DNA of 64,000 nt from contig NZ_OY782759.1 in NCBI RefSeq assembly GCF_963678195.1, forward strand, positions 558,001 through 622,000, written 5' to 3'. A program made the position numbers and the translations under genes. The notes under the pieces are model-generated. The model was not told the DNA's origin. It was given only the letters and a program-made list of their open reading frames with translations, and did no database searches. Shown here in pieces: positions 9,262 to 17,675 of the stretch. Positions within the stretch are counted from its first letter, which is position 1. Every line of letters starts with the position of its first letter. The DNA is from an uncultured Hyphomonas sp. (GTDB taxonomy: Bacteria > Pseudomonadota > Alphaproteobacteria > Caulobacterales > Hyphomonadaceae).

Positions 9262-10695
9262 ATGGGAGAGGCACCTCATTTTTTTGATGAAATGGACGGG
9301 TTCGACGGAAATGTCCGCGCCCCCTATGAAGCTTATTCAGGCTGGCTGGAGGAAATGAGCCGGCCTGCGCTGCTCAAGAAATCCGCAGAAGCGCAAGCTT
9401 TCTTCCGGCGCACCGGGATCACATTCAACGTCTATGGTGACGCAGAAGCCGATGAACGGTTGATCCCGTTTGACTTGGTCCCGCGCATCATCGGGGCGGG
9501 GGAGTGGGCGAACCTGGTTCGCGGCATCGAGCAGAGGGTGAAGGCGATCAATGCCTTCCTTCACGACATTTATCACCGGCAGGAGATTATCCGGGCCGGC
9601 CGTGTGCCCGAACGCCTGATCGGGGAGAACGCCGCCTTCCTGCCGAGAATGATCGGCATGGACCCACCCGGTGGAATCTACACCCATATAGTCGGCGTGG
9701 ACCTTGTCCGGACCGGTCCGAACGAGTTTTTTGTTCTCGAGGACAATGCGCGCACGCCAAGCGGCGTGTCCTACATGCTGGAAAACCGCGAAACGATGTT
9801 GAAGATGTTCCCGGAACTCTTCTCGCATATCCGCGTGGAACCGGTTCAGCAGTATCCGGCAACGCTGCGGCGGTCTCTGGAACAGTGCGGCCCGCCAGCC
9901 GCGGATGGAAACCGCCCGACCGTGGCTGTCCTCACACCGGGTATTCACAACTCTGCCTATTTCGAACACGCCTTCCTGGCGGATCAGATGGGTGTCGAAC
10001 TGGTCGAAGGGCATGATCTTCGGGTGGTCGATGGCCGGATCGCCATGCGCACAACCCGCGGCTATGAGCCAATCGATGTCATCTATCGCCGGATCGATGA
10101 TGATTACCTGGATCCGCTGAATTTCCGGTCAGACTCCCTTCTTGGGGTGGCGGGCATTTTCGACATTTATCGCGCGGGCGGCATCACGATCGCGAATGCT
10201 CCGGGAACGGGTATTGCCGATGACAAGGCAATCTATTCCTACATGCCGGAAATCGTCGAATTCTATACCGGCCAGAAGCCGATTCTTCAGAATGTGCCGA
10301 CCTGGCGGTGTGCCGAAAAGGATGCGCTGGCTTATGTGCTGGAGCACCTGGACGAGCTGGTGGTGAAGGAAGTGCATGGGTCCGGCGGATACGGAATGCT
10401 GGTGGGACCGGCCGCCAGCAAGGCGGAGCTGAAGGCCTTCCGTGCCAAGCTGGTGGATAAGCCGGAAAACTATATTGCCCAGCCGACGCTCGCGCTTTCG
10501 ACTGTTCCGGTGCTGACCAAATCTGGCCTTGCCCCGAGACACGTCGATCTCCGGCCATTTGTCCTGGTCTCCCCGGAAGGCGTGCAGGTGACGCCCGGCG
10601 GCCTGACCCGTGTGGCGATGAAGAAAGGTTCCCTGGTGGTCAATTCCAGCCAGGGCGGCGGAACCAAGGACACCTGGGTCCTGAAGGGGGAATAG
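9262..10695 (+). CDS. Circularly permuted ATP-grasp protein (type 2)
   Basis: The protein has the features of the circularly permuted ATP-grasp family (former DUF404/DUF407). It starts with FFDEMDGFDGNVR and contains LEDNARTPSGVSYMLENR, DVIYRRIDDDYLDP, VVKEVHGSGGYGMLVG and SSQGGGTKDTWVL. Such proteins are predicted peptide or amide ligases. They typically sit beside alpha-E, transglutaminase-like and Anbu genes, as here. The start is uncertain: ATG at 9262 was chosen, but TTG at 9226 has an AGGGG just upstream and ATG at 9292 is also in frame. The stop is followed at once by the alpha-E gene. The product of the ligase is unknown. Confidence 0.85.
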   Translation: MGEAPHFFDEMDGFDGNVRAPYEAYSGWLEEMSRPALLKKSAEAQAFFRRTGITFNVYGDAEADERLIPFDLVPRIIGAGEWANLVRGIEQRVKAINAFLHDIYHRQEIIRAGRVPERLIGENAAFLPRMIGMDPPGGIYTHIVGVDLVRTGPNEFFVLEDNARTPSGVSYMLENRETMLKMFPELFSHIRVEPVQQYPATLRRSLEQCGPPAADGNRPTVAVLTPGIHNSAYFEHAFLADQMGVELVEGHDLRVVDGRIAMRTTRGYEPIDVIYRRIDDDYLDPLNFRSDSLLGVAGIFDIYRAGGITIANAPGTGIADDKAIYSYMPEIVEFYTGQKPILQNVPTWRCAEKDALAYVLEHLDELVVKEVHGSGGYGMLVGPAASKAELKAFRAKLVDKPENYIAQPTLALSTVPVLTKSGLAPRHVDLRPFVLVSPEGVQVTPGGLTRVAMKKGSLVVNSSQGGGTKDTWVLKGE

Positions 10696-10698
10696 GTG

Positions 10699-11640
10699 AT
10701 GCTGGGCCGCACAGCTGCCGGTCTCTTCTGGCTGGCTCGTTACCTGGAAAGGGCGGGGAATACGTCGCGCCTGGCCGAGGCGGGTTTCCGCATGGCATTG
10801 ACGCGGGCCGATTCCGATACGGAGGAGTGGCAGTCTGTTGTCACCACGGCGGGGTGTCGGGAGGCTTACCTTGAAAAACACGAGACAATCCGTTCGGACA
10901 AAATCCTGGATTTCATCCTGAGAGACAAGGAGAATCCCAACAGCGTGCTCTGCGCGTTTCACACCGCGCGCGAGAATGCCCGGATGACGCGTACCGCCCT
11001 GACGCGGGAAGTGTGGGAAGCGATCAATGAGGCCTGGATGAGCGTGCGCGATGCGTTGCGCCGCCCGGTGCCGGAGCGGGACCTGCCGGAAATCCTGTCC
11101 TTGGTACGCCGGCAGGGAGCGCAGGTCAGCGGGGCGGTCACGGGGACCATGCTGCGCAATGATATCTACAATTTCATGCAACTCGGCACGCTGGTCGAGC
11201 GAGCCGACAACACGTCGCGTATTCTGGACGCGAAGTATTATGTGCTGCTGCCTTCCAGCGCATCCATCGGGTCATCGCTCGATAATGTTCAGTGGGAAAT
11301 GATCCTGCGGTCTGCATCGGCAGAGCGCAGCTTTTACTGGTTGCATGGCGGTCGGGCCAGTCCGCCCGCCATTGCGGACTTTCTGATCTTTGATGCACGC
11401 CTGCCGCGGTCTCTGGCATTCTGCTATGATATGATTACGGAATATCTGGGACGACTTGCCCTGGAATATGGCGAAAGCACACCGGCGCATGAACTGGCGA
11501 CCCGTCAGGAGAACCGCCTTACAGACCTGAACATCGCGCTTGTATTTGAGGAGGGGTTGCACGAATTCCTCACCAGCTTCATGGCTCAGAACGCGGCTTT
11601 CTCGGCCCAGATAGAAACCGACTACAGGTTCAATGAGTAA
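10699..11640 (+). CDS. Alpha-E domain-containing protein
   Basis: This 313-residue, mostly helical protein matches the alpha-E family (former DUF403). It begins MLGRTAAGLFWLARYLERAGN, the hallmark of the family, and has the repeated R-E-N-A-R type helix motif (HTARENARMTR) in its middle. Alpha-E proteins occur with circularly permuted ATP-grasp and transglutaminase proteins and are thought to be a scaffold or partner for them. The ATG at 10699 has AAGGGGGA at good spacing. A GTG at 10696 is also in frame. Four bases separate it from the transglutaminase gene. Confidence 0.85.
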   Translation: MLGRTAAGLFWLARYLERAGNTSRLAEAGFRMALTRADSDTEEWQSVVTTAGCREAYLEKHETIRSDKILDFILRDKENPNSVLCAFHTARENARMTRTALTREVWEAINEAWMSVRDALRRPVPERDLPEILSLVRRQGAQVSGAVTGTMLRNDIYNFMQLGTLVERADNTSRILDAKYYVLLPSSASIGSSLDNVQWEMILRSASAERSFYWLHGGRASPPAIADFLIFDARLPRSLAFCYDMITEYLGRLALEYGESTPAHELATRQENRLTDLNIALVFEEGLHEFLTSFMAQNAAFSAQIETDYRFNE

Positions 11641-11643
11641 GCC

Positions 11644-12444
11644 ATGAGACTGCGCATCGATCACACAACAGTATATAATTACGAAAAGGCGGCGGTCTAT
11701 GCGCTGCACCAGGTGCGCAAGCGTCCGCACGACACGGATGCGCAGACGGTCATGACCTGGGAGCTGGTTCTGGATGGAGCCAAGCTCGAAGCCCAATATG
11801 TCGATCATCACGGGAATCATGTCGATCTTGTCTCGATCGAGCCGGACGCCAAACGCGTGTCGATCTCCTGCCAGGGCGAGGTTGAGACCCGCGACACCGC
11901 AGGCGTGTTGACCAATAGCCGGGTGACGCCACCACTCTGGCTCTACCGCCGGTTTACGCCGCTTACGAAGGCGGGGAAGGGCGTCCGTAGTCTTGTCTCC
12001 CAGTTGGGAAAGGACCCGGCGCTCAATATCGAAACGCTGCATGCCCTGATGAACCTGATTGCAGAAGCGGTTGTCTATGACACCAACCCGACCGGACCGA
12101 ACACGACGGCCGAGGAGGCGCTCGAACTCGGTCATGGTGTTTGCCAGGACCATGCCCACGTCTTTGCGTCGGCAGCGCGGCTGCTGGGCTTTCCGGCCCG
12201 GTATGTCGGTGGTTACATGATGATGCTGGACCGGGTCGATCAGGACGCAGGCCATGCCTGGGCGGAGGCCTGGATCGAGGGGCTTGGGTGGGTCGGATTT
12301 GATGCAGCCAACCGTGTTTGTCCTGACGAACGGTACATTCAGGTTGCAACCGGGCTCGACTATCGCGAAGCTGGTCCGATGACAGGGGTCATGTATGGCG
12401 GCGAACGGGAGGTTCTCTCGGTCAATGTTCAGGTCCAACAATAA
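11644..12444 (+). CDS. Transglutaminase-like (bacterial N-terminal type) cysteine protease family protein
   Basis: The 266-residue protein has an N-terminal beta domain starting MRLRIDHTTVYNYEKA, then a transglutaminase-like core. The catalytic cysteine sits in LGHGVCQDHAHVF (near residue 165), the histidine in AGHAWAEAW and the aspartate in GFDAANR. These proteins act as cysteine peptidases or amide-bond transferases and accompany the ATP-grasp and alpha-E genes just upstream. No signal peptide is visible, so it should be cytosolic. It is followed 24 bp later by the Anbu gene, completing a gene set that recurs in many proteobacteria. Confidence 0.87.
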   Translation: MRLRIDHTTVYNYEKAAVYALHQVRKRPHDTDAQTVMTWELVLDGAKLEAQYVDHHGNHVDLVSIEPDAKRVSISCQGEVETRDTAGVLTNSRVTPPLWLYRRFTPLTKAGKGVRSLVSQLGKDPALNIETLHALMNLIAEAVVYDTNPTGPNTTAEEALELGHGVCQDHAHVFASAARLLGFPARYVGGYMMMLDRVDQDAGHAWAEAWIEGLGWVGFDAANRVCPDERYIQVATGLDYREAGPMTGVMYGGEREVLSVNVQVQQ

Positions 12445-12468
12445 CAAACGGGTCCGAAGAGGTTCGAA

Positions 12469-13218
12469 GTGACATATTGCGTGGCGATGCGGCTCAACGC
12501 GGGGCTCATCTTCATGTCCGACACGCGCACGAATGCGGGCGTGGACAACATTTCCAAGTTCCGGAAGATGTTTACCTGGGAGGAACCGGGAGAACGGGTG
12601 ATCACCGTTCTCACGGCAGGGAACCTTGCAACGTCTCAGGCCGTCATCAGCGTTCTGGATGAACGGGCCAAGGCGCCCAAGGAGCGCCGCCCCAGCCTGC
12701 TGGAAGCGCCGACCATGTTCCAGGTCGCCAACATTATCGGCGACACGCTCAAGGAAGTGATCAAGACGCAGAAAATGACCGGCCCCGAATCGGAGGCCGA
12801 CTATGGCGCCACAATGATTGTGGGGGGCCAGATTGCCGGAATTGGGCCGCGCCTTTTCCTGATTTACCCCGAAGGCAATTTCATCGAAGCGAGCGAAGAG
12901 ACGCCTTTCTTCCAGATCGGTGAAACCAAGTATGGCCGGCCGATCCTTCTACGGGCCTATGACCCGGAGATGAGTTTCGAGGAGGCAATCAAGCTCCTCT
13001 ACGTTTCCTTCGACTCGACCTTGAAAGCGAACCTGTCCGTTGGCATGCCGCTGGACCTGCAGGTCGTCGAAAAGGGGACAATGCAAGTCCGTCACAACCG
13101 GCGTATCGACGAGGACGATCCGTACTTTCAGACCGTTTCCAGCAGCTGGGGTGACGCCTTGAAACTGGCGTTCAAATCGCTTCCGGACTTTTCGTTTGAC
13201 GAAGGGGGCGAAGCCTAG
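12469..13218 (+). CDS. Anbu-type proteasome-like peptidase
   Basis: This 249-residue protein matches Anbu (COG3484 'proteasome-type protease'), an ancestral beta-subunit homologue related to HslV. It begins MTYCVAMRLNAGLIFMSDTRTNAGVDNI: removal of the first Met would expose Thr2 as the N-terminal nucleophile. GTG is the start codon. Anbu genes usually cluster with ATP-grasp, alpha-E and transglutaminase genes, so the protease probably acts in the same pathway, perhaps on peptides made or tagged by the ligase. Its stop codon shares the bases CTAG with the stop of the convergent ATP-grasp gene. Confidence 0.9.
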   Translation: MTYCVAMRLNAGLIFMSDTRTNAGVDNISKFRKMFTWEEPGERVITVLTAGNLATSQAVISVLDERAKAPKERRPSLLEAPTMFQVANIIGDTLKEVIKTQKMTGPESEADYGATMIVGGQIAGIGPRLFLIYPEGNFIEASEETPFFQIGETKYGRPILLRAYDPEMSFEEAIKLLYVSFDSTLKANLSVGMPLDLQVVEKGTMQVRHNRRIDEDDPYFQTVSSSWGDALKLAFKSLPDFSFDEGGEA

Positions 13219-14180
13219 GCGGTTGCCAGCGCGGGCGCGTATTCGCGGAATAGCTTCTTGGCGAGCACCACACGGCCTTCCGCATCCAGTCCATCTGTGT
13301 CTGCCGTAAGTGTTGCGTTCACCAGCGGCCGGATGCCCAGGCGATTGGCAATCTGGATGGCAAGGCCCGGCCTGGCATTCAGTTCCAGAAGGAGCGGGCC
13401 CTTTTCCTTGTCGAGCACGATGTCCGCGCCAAGATAACCGAGGCCGGTCACTTCATAGGCCTTGGCGGCCATCAACAGCATGGCGTCCCAGTGAGGAACG
13501 GAGAGATTGCTGAGCGGGTTGGCTGTGTCGGGGTGGATCTCCGTCGTCTTGCCGTTCTGCATGCCGTGCAGCGTCCGCCCATTGACCAGATCGAGACCGA
13601 CGCCGACGCCGCCCTTGTGAAGGTTTGCCTTGCCGTCTGACTCTGCCGTTGGCAGGCGCACCATGGCAACGAAGGGAATACCGCGTAGCACGATGATGCG
13701 GATATCGGGGACGCCGCCGAAGCTGATCGGGTCGAACACTTCGTCGAACTTGACCCGGTATTCGATCATCGCGACGTCAGGCTGTCCTGACAGGGAGTAC
13801 ATGCCCGACAGGATGTTGTTGACGTGGAATTTCAGGTCTTCCAGCAGGGCGCGTTGGCCGTTCGACCGTCGCCAGCCGCCCCGCATCGGGCCGAGGATCA
13901 CCTGAATGCCATTGCCCTGAGAGCCGTTGGCCGGCTTGATGACGCAGCCGTCCGGCTTGTCCAGCAGCTTCTCCAGATTGCGCATGTCGAGCGGATTTCG
14001 GATCAGGCCATAAAGTTCTGGGGTCGGAATGTCTGCTTCGATCGCAAGACGCTTGGTTTCCGTCTTGTCGTTCACCAGCCGCATGAGGCGGCGGGGGTTC
14101 AGGTCATTCACGAGGCGGAGGTTCCGCTCATTGATGCCAAGCAGACCGGCCTTGCGCAGGGCGATCCAGGTGCTGATCAT
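13215..14180 (-). CDS. Alpha-L-glutamate ligase-like ATP-grasp protein (RimK-related)
   Basis: The 321-residue protein is an ATP-grasp enzyme of the alpha-L-glutamate ligase-like (RimK/LysX-related) class. Visible motifs are NDLNPRRLMRLVNDKTETKRLA near the N-terminus, VIKPANGSQGNGI (nucleotide-binding loop), LGADIVLDKEKGPLLLELNARPGLAIQIAN (metal ligands E and N). Such enzymes join amino acids to a carboxylate at ATP cost. It is the last gene of a three-gene set with a 7TM inactive-transglutaminase protein and a retropepsin-like protease, and its start overlaps the upstream stop by 4 bp. The substrate is unknown. Confidence 0.85.
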   Translation of the reverse strand: MISTWIALRKAGLLGINERNLRLVNDLNPRRLMRLVNDKTETKRLAIEADIPTPELYGLIRNPLDMRNLEKLLDKPDGCVIKPANGSQGNGIQVILGPMRGGWRRSNGQRALLEDLKFHVNNILSGMYSLSGQPDVAMIEYRVKFDEVFDPISFGGVPDIRIIVLRGIPFVAMVRLPTAESDGKANLHKGGVGVGLDLVNGRTLHGMQNGKTTEIHPDTANPLSNLSVPHWDAMLLMAAKAYEVTGLGYLGADIVLDKEKGPLLLELNARPGLAIQIANRLGIRPLVNATLTADTDGLDAEGRVVLAKKLFREYAPALATA

Positions 14181-15742
14181 TTCTCTGCCTGCTTGGCCAG
14201 TTCACGGAAGCGGATGATTTCGCTGAGGCGCAGGCCCGTATACTTGCCCATCAGGAGGCAGAGCGCCATCAGGACCAGAAGCAGTTCAGGGAAATTGAAC
14301 AGCAGATATTCGATGTGCGTGTTCGTCATCACCAGATAGGAGATCGATGCAACCAGCATGGATCCGGCGCCGGCCTTGATGGCATCTTCGGCGGAATACT
14401 CTTCCCACATGATCGACATACGCTCGATGGTCATGGTCAGGATCACCATCGGGAACAGCGAGATAGACAGGCCCATGCGCATATTGGCGCCATTCATGAC
14501 CTGCGCGATCACCGCCATACAGATCACGATGAAGATCAGCACGACGGCCAGCCGTGGCACGAGCAGCAATCGGAGCTTTTCGAGGTAAAAGCGCATGGCG
14601 AGGCCGAGGGCGACCAGCATGGTGAACAGGATCAGACCGTTCAGCAGGGCCGTCTCACGGAACGCGATCCCGATCAGGATCGGCATGAACGTGCCAAGCG
14701 TCTCAATCCCGATAAACTGACGCATGAAGACCAGCAGGACGATACCGGCCGGGATTGTGATCAGGACCTGATAGACGAGTTGCGTCGTGACCGGCAGGCG
14801 GTCGAAACTGAAGAGTTCCACAGGCGTGCGGTCGGCCCTGGCGGCTTTGCGCACGACATCCGATGCAGAGGAGTCGATTGGCTGGATGGAGACCTGTGGC
14901 TCAAAGTCAAACACGCCATCGGCGCGGATCATTTCTTCGGTGCCATACCAGATCGTGAAGAACTCCTTGGGATCAGGGCCGATGAAGTAGCGCTTGTCGC
15001 GCCCGTCGACATGGTATTCCAGCCAATGCTGCACTTCCGTGCGGCGCCGGGCTTCATCGAGGTAAACACCATTGGCAACGCGGGCGCGGATGCCCTGGCT
15101 TTGCAGCGCTTCGGCAGCAAGGGTCAGACGGTCGAGCGGCGGCGGCAGGACGGGCAGAAGGGCTTCGATCTCGTCAGCATCTTTCTGGATGAAGATCTCC
15201 TGGAGGATCAGTTCAGCCAGCGAATCATCGTCAGCGGACCGGCGGCGCATGTCGGAAGACCAGACGAGGAAGGCCTGGCGCTCCAGATCGTTCAGGGATT
15301 CCGGCGGCTCGCGGTCTGCCGGGCGGTGCATCTCTGCAGGCAGGGGAGAGCGCTGTGTTTCGCCCTCGAGGCGCGCACGATAGCGCAGCACTTTGCGGTC
15401 GTTCGGGTAGCGATAGGTCCAGATCGCCTTGCGGCCATTGTCGTTATCGCTCTCAAGGCGAAGACCGAATGCGCCATTATAGTATTGTTCCTGCGAAACG
15501 CGGCGGGTGTCGCTGTTTGCCGGAATGAAGGTCTCGATCCGGACCGGCTGATTGGCCGTGTCGAAATCGAGATAGATCTCGAAATCCCAGGTTGTGGTCT
15601 GGGTGCCCGGCGTCAGCGGGTAATTGTACTGGAATACCTTGATGCCGAAGATCGTCAGGGCGATCGCGGTCAGCACAAAGGCCAGAAGTCGGGTGTGAAA
15701 AGTGCTAGTCACGCTCGGATACGTTACATTCGTCGTCTGCAA
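14177..15742 (-). CDS. Inactive transglutaminase / 7TM membrane protein (UUP1-type)
   Basis: The 521-residue membrane protein has one N-terminal membrane segment (about residues 16-36), a soluble domain of about 270 residues, and from about residue 325 a bundle of some seven hydrophobic segments with a proline/glycine-rich MRQFIGIETLGTFMPILIGIAFRE loop. This matches the 'inactive transglutaminase fused to 7 TM' family. These proteins always seem to accompany the glutamate-ligase-like ATP-grasp and the small aspartic protease found on either side. The soluble domain lacks a clear Cys-His-Asp triad, in line with the family name. It overlaps the protease gene upstream by 38 bp. Its molecular role is not established. 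Confidence 0.8.
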   Translation of the reverse strand: MQTTNVTYPSVTSTFHTRLLAFVLTAIALTIFGIKVFQYNYPLTPGTQTTTWDFEIYLDFDTANQPVRIETFIPANSDTRRVSQEQYYNGAFGLRLESDNDNGRKAIWTYRYPNDRKVLRYRARLEGETQRSPLPAEMHRPADREPPESLNDLERQAFLVWSSDMRRRSADDDSLAELILQEIFIQKDADEIEALLPVLPPPLDRLTLAAEALQSQGIRARVANGVYLDEARRRTEVQHWLEYHVDGRDKRYFIGPDPKEFFTIWYGTEEMIRADGVFDFEPQVSIQPIDSSASDVVRKAARADRTPVELFSFDRLPVTTQLVYQVLITIPAGIVLLVFMRQFIGIETLGTFMPILIGIAFRETALLNGLILFTMLVALGLAMRFYLEKLRLLLVPRLAVVLIFIVICMAVIAQVMNGANMRMGLSISLFPMVILTMTIERMSIMWEEYSAEDAIKAGAGSMLVASISYLVMTNTHIEYLLFNFPELLLVLMALCLLMGKYTGLRLSEIIRFRELAKQAEK

Positions 15743-16229
15743 TGAAAGTCGATGCAGAATCGACCAGGACGCGGGACGCGAGGAATTCGCGACCGATCAG
15801 GATGTCGTATTCAAAGTCCTCCCGGTCGGCAAGATTGACTTCAGCCAGACCGCGAACACCTCCAACGCAAATCGGAAGGTGAATGACCGGGCGGCGGATC
15901 GTGCCACCGGTCTTGAGTTTGATCAGGGCAAAGCGGCGTACATCCTGATCGTACCGGACCGTGCGGCCATTCTTGCCGCGCAGGCGGAAGGTTACCCAAT
16001 CGTCCTTGCCGGACTTCTTGTAGACTTTCACGTCGCGGCCATAAACCGAGGAGGAGTCGGCGCCGGTATCAAGTTTTCCTTTCATTTCAAGGCCTAACTT
16101 GCCAACGTGAACATCTTCGACATAGCCCAGAACTGTCATGTCATCGCGCCCCTCGCGTTCGGCAAAGGCGGGTGACGGGACCAGCGCCAGAACAAGAGCG
16201 GCGTAGATTGGCAGTCTCAACAGTTTCAC
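15705..16229 (-). CDS. Exported retropepsin-like protease (RimK-associated, COG4067)
   Basis: The 174-residue protein starts with a signal peptide (VKLLRLPIYAALVLALV, then an AFA cleavage site) and then a retropepsin-like fold. The DTGADSSS motif contains the active-site aspartate, and a later hydrophobic ILIGREFL segment is typical. Family members are often labelled 'ATP-dependent zinc protease' but carry an aspartic-protease signature. The GTG at 16229 is preceded by AGGAAGGAGG, a near-perfect ribosome binding site, so longer forms are unlikely. Being periplasmic, it probably acts on the external side of whatever the 7TM protein and the ATP-grasp ligase handle. Confidence 0.78.
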   Translation of the reverse strand: MKLLRLPIYAALVLALVPSPAFAEREGRDDMTVLGYVEDVHVGKLGLEMKGKLDTGADSSSVYGRDVKVYKKSGKDDWVTFRLRGKNGRTVRYDQDVRRFALIKLKTGGTIRRPVIHLPICVGGVRGLAEVNLADREDFEYDILIGREFLASRVLVDSASTFIADDECNVSERD

Positions 16230-16379
16230 GGGGGACCCCCTCCTTCCTGAGCTGTCGCGCGGATGTGGACTTAGCATGTGCCGAAGTGCTGCGATAGGCA
16301 CTCCACCCGGTGCGCAGGGGCGGCACAAACACCAGATTCGTGGCGAAAAATGGACGAAAACTGCGGGTGGATTCGGTGG

Positions 16380-16398
16380 GGCCTGATCCGATCAGGCC
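16380..16398. repeat. Perfect inverted repeat at the 3' end of the PLP-protein gene
   Basis: GGCCTGATC and GATCAGGCC flank one central base, and the right arm covers the stop codon of the gene at 16392. It could fold into a hairpin in the transcript, but no T-tract follows on the minus strand. It may stabilise the 3' end or assist termination, or be an operator-like palindrome. Confidence 0.4.
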
Positions 16399-17675
16399 GA
16401 TACAGGGAAAACCGGCCAGGTATCGACAATGGCGCCATCCTCATAAACGGCGATATCGCCGAACTGCAGGAAGACGGCTTCGCTTTGCTGTGGGCGGAGA
16501 AAAACGAATTCATCGGGCTGGATCGACAGTTCCGGTCCGCCGTTCAGCATTTCCTGATTTGAGGAACGTCCGAACGTCTTGTTGTATTCGAGGCCGGGCG
16601 GGTCGACCGGTTCCGCAAGCCAGTGCCCGCCATGGATGAAGACTGTTTTCTTCGAATTGGGGTTCCAGGCAGAGGCGGCCCCGCTTGCGAACTCAAGGCC
16701 GGGCAGGCGGGTCTTGTCGAGGGATTTGATCACCGGTGTCGCGATGAAGCTCGCTGGCTTGTGAGGTTCGAGCAGTTCGGTGTCGAAATGCGTCGGCTTG
16801 ACCAGGCAGGACCCGGCCGAGACCTCATTCGCAATATCCGTGGTCTGGTAATACCGGTAGGTCGGGCTGCCGGCGGCATTGCGGGTCAGGCCTGCCATGC
16901 GGTCGGCGCCGATCAGGGCCGAGGCGTGTTCAAGTGCGGCCGTGTACGTGTCCCATGCACTTTTCAGCGCCTTGTCGCGCCAGCCGAGCGTCGTGGGCAG
17001 GGAAGGGATGTGGGGCTCGTATCCCATGAAGCCGGAGAATTCGAGATTCGGGGCCGCTTCTATCGCTTCGATCGCCGCGCCCATTTCCGGGCCGGGGGTA
17101 AAGCCGCCGCGGTGCAGTCCCACATCCAGCTCCAGGACAAGTTTCAATGGGCGTCCGATGTTGGAAGCGAGCGACGTGTATTGCTGCAGGCGTGCGGGCG
17201 TATCGATCAGCCATTCGACATTGTCTGCGGCTGCCGCAGACGTCGCCGGCAGGGTCTCGAAATAGTGCTGCGCCGCGCGGACAGGCAGCGGTTTGCCGAG
17301 CAGCTGGCTGGCTTCCGGCATATCGACAGAGAGCTTTGACAACATGGGCTGGTTGAACGTCATCAGCCGATCGGTGCCCGACAGGTCGCGGATGAATGAG
17401 ATCAGATCGATGGAGGGCAGCGACTTGGCGACAATGCGATAGCCCATACCCGCGGGGAGATGGGTTTTGAGGGTGCGGATATTTTCCGAAAGGCGCGTCT
17501 TGTCGATCACCAGTGTCGGCCAGGCAATGCCGGCGCCGATCAGGGCTGCCTGCATGCTCATGAAATAGGCGTCTCTAGGTCCGCTATGATCATGGGGCTT
17601 GTTCATCAGGACGGCTCCTCCGGCGGCGACGGCAGCGCCGCCTAGAAACAGGGTACGGCGCGACAGATCAGGCAT
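16392..17675 (-). CDS. Tat-exported PLP-dependent D-threonine aldolase / D-serine dehydratase-like protein
   Basis: The protein (427 residues) starts MPDLSRRTLFLGGAAVAAGG, a twin-arginine signal. The body is an alanine-racemase-type PLP barrel of the D-threonine aldolase / DSD1 class: TLVIDKTRLSENI, then GYRIVAKSLPS with the likely PLP lysine. A C-terminal beta domain carries HGGHW and the FLRPQQSEAVFLQFGD stretch where family members bind a metal. The ATG at 17675 forms ATGCCTGA with the stop of the oxidoreductase upstream and is preferred to a start at 17702. A PLP enzyme outside the cytoplasm is uncommon. It may cleave or dehydrate a D-hydroxy amino acid in the periplasm. Confidence 0.75.
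   Translation of the reverse strand: MPDLSRRTLFLGGAAVAAGGAVLMNKPHDHSGPRDAYFMSMQAALIGAGIAWPTLVIDKTRLSENIRTLKTHLPAGMGYRIVAKSLPSIDLISFIRDLSGTDRLMTFNQPMLSKLSVDMPEASQLLGKPLPVRAAQHYFETLPATSAAAADNVEWLIDTPARLQQYTSLASNIGRPLKLVLELDVGLHRGGFTPGPEMGAAIEAIEAAPNLEFSGFMGYEPHIPSLPTTLGWRDKALKSAWDTYTAALEHASALIGADRMAGLTRNAAGSPTYRYYQTTDIANEVSAGSCLVKPTHFDTELLEPHKPASFIATPVIKSLDKTRLPGLEFASGAASAWNPNSKKTVFIHGGHWLAEPVDPPGLEYNKTFGRSSNQEMLNGGPELSIQPDEFVFLRPQQSEAVFLQFGDIAVYEDGAIVDTWPVFPVSA

Noticed and set aside
14315-15745. A 476-codon open frame on the plus strand opposite the 7TM protein gene.
   Set aside because: Its translation is rich in His, Asp, Arg and Gln with no family motif, as expected for the antisense of a membrane-protein gene in GC-rich DNA. 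The minus-strand frame has membrane helices, a family match and operon overlaps.
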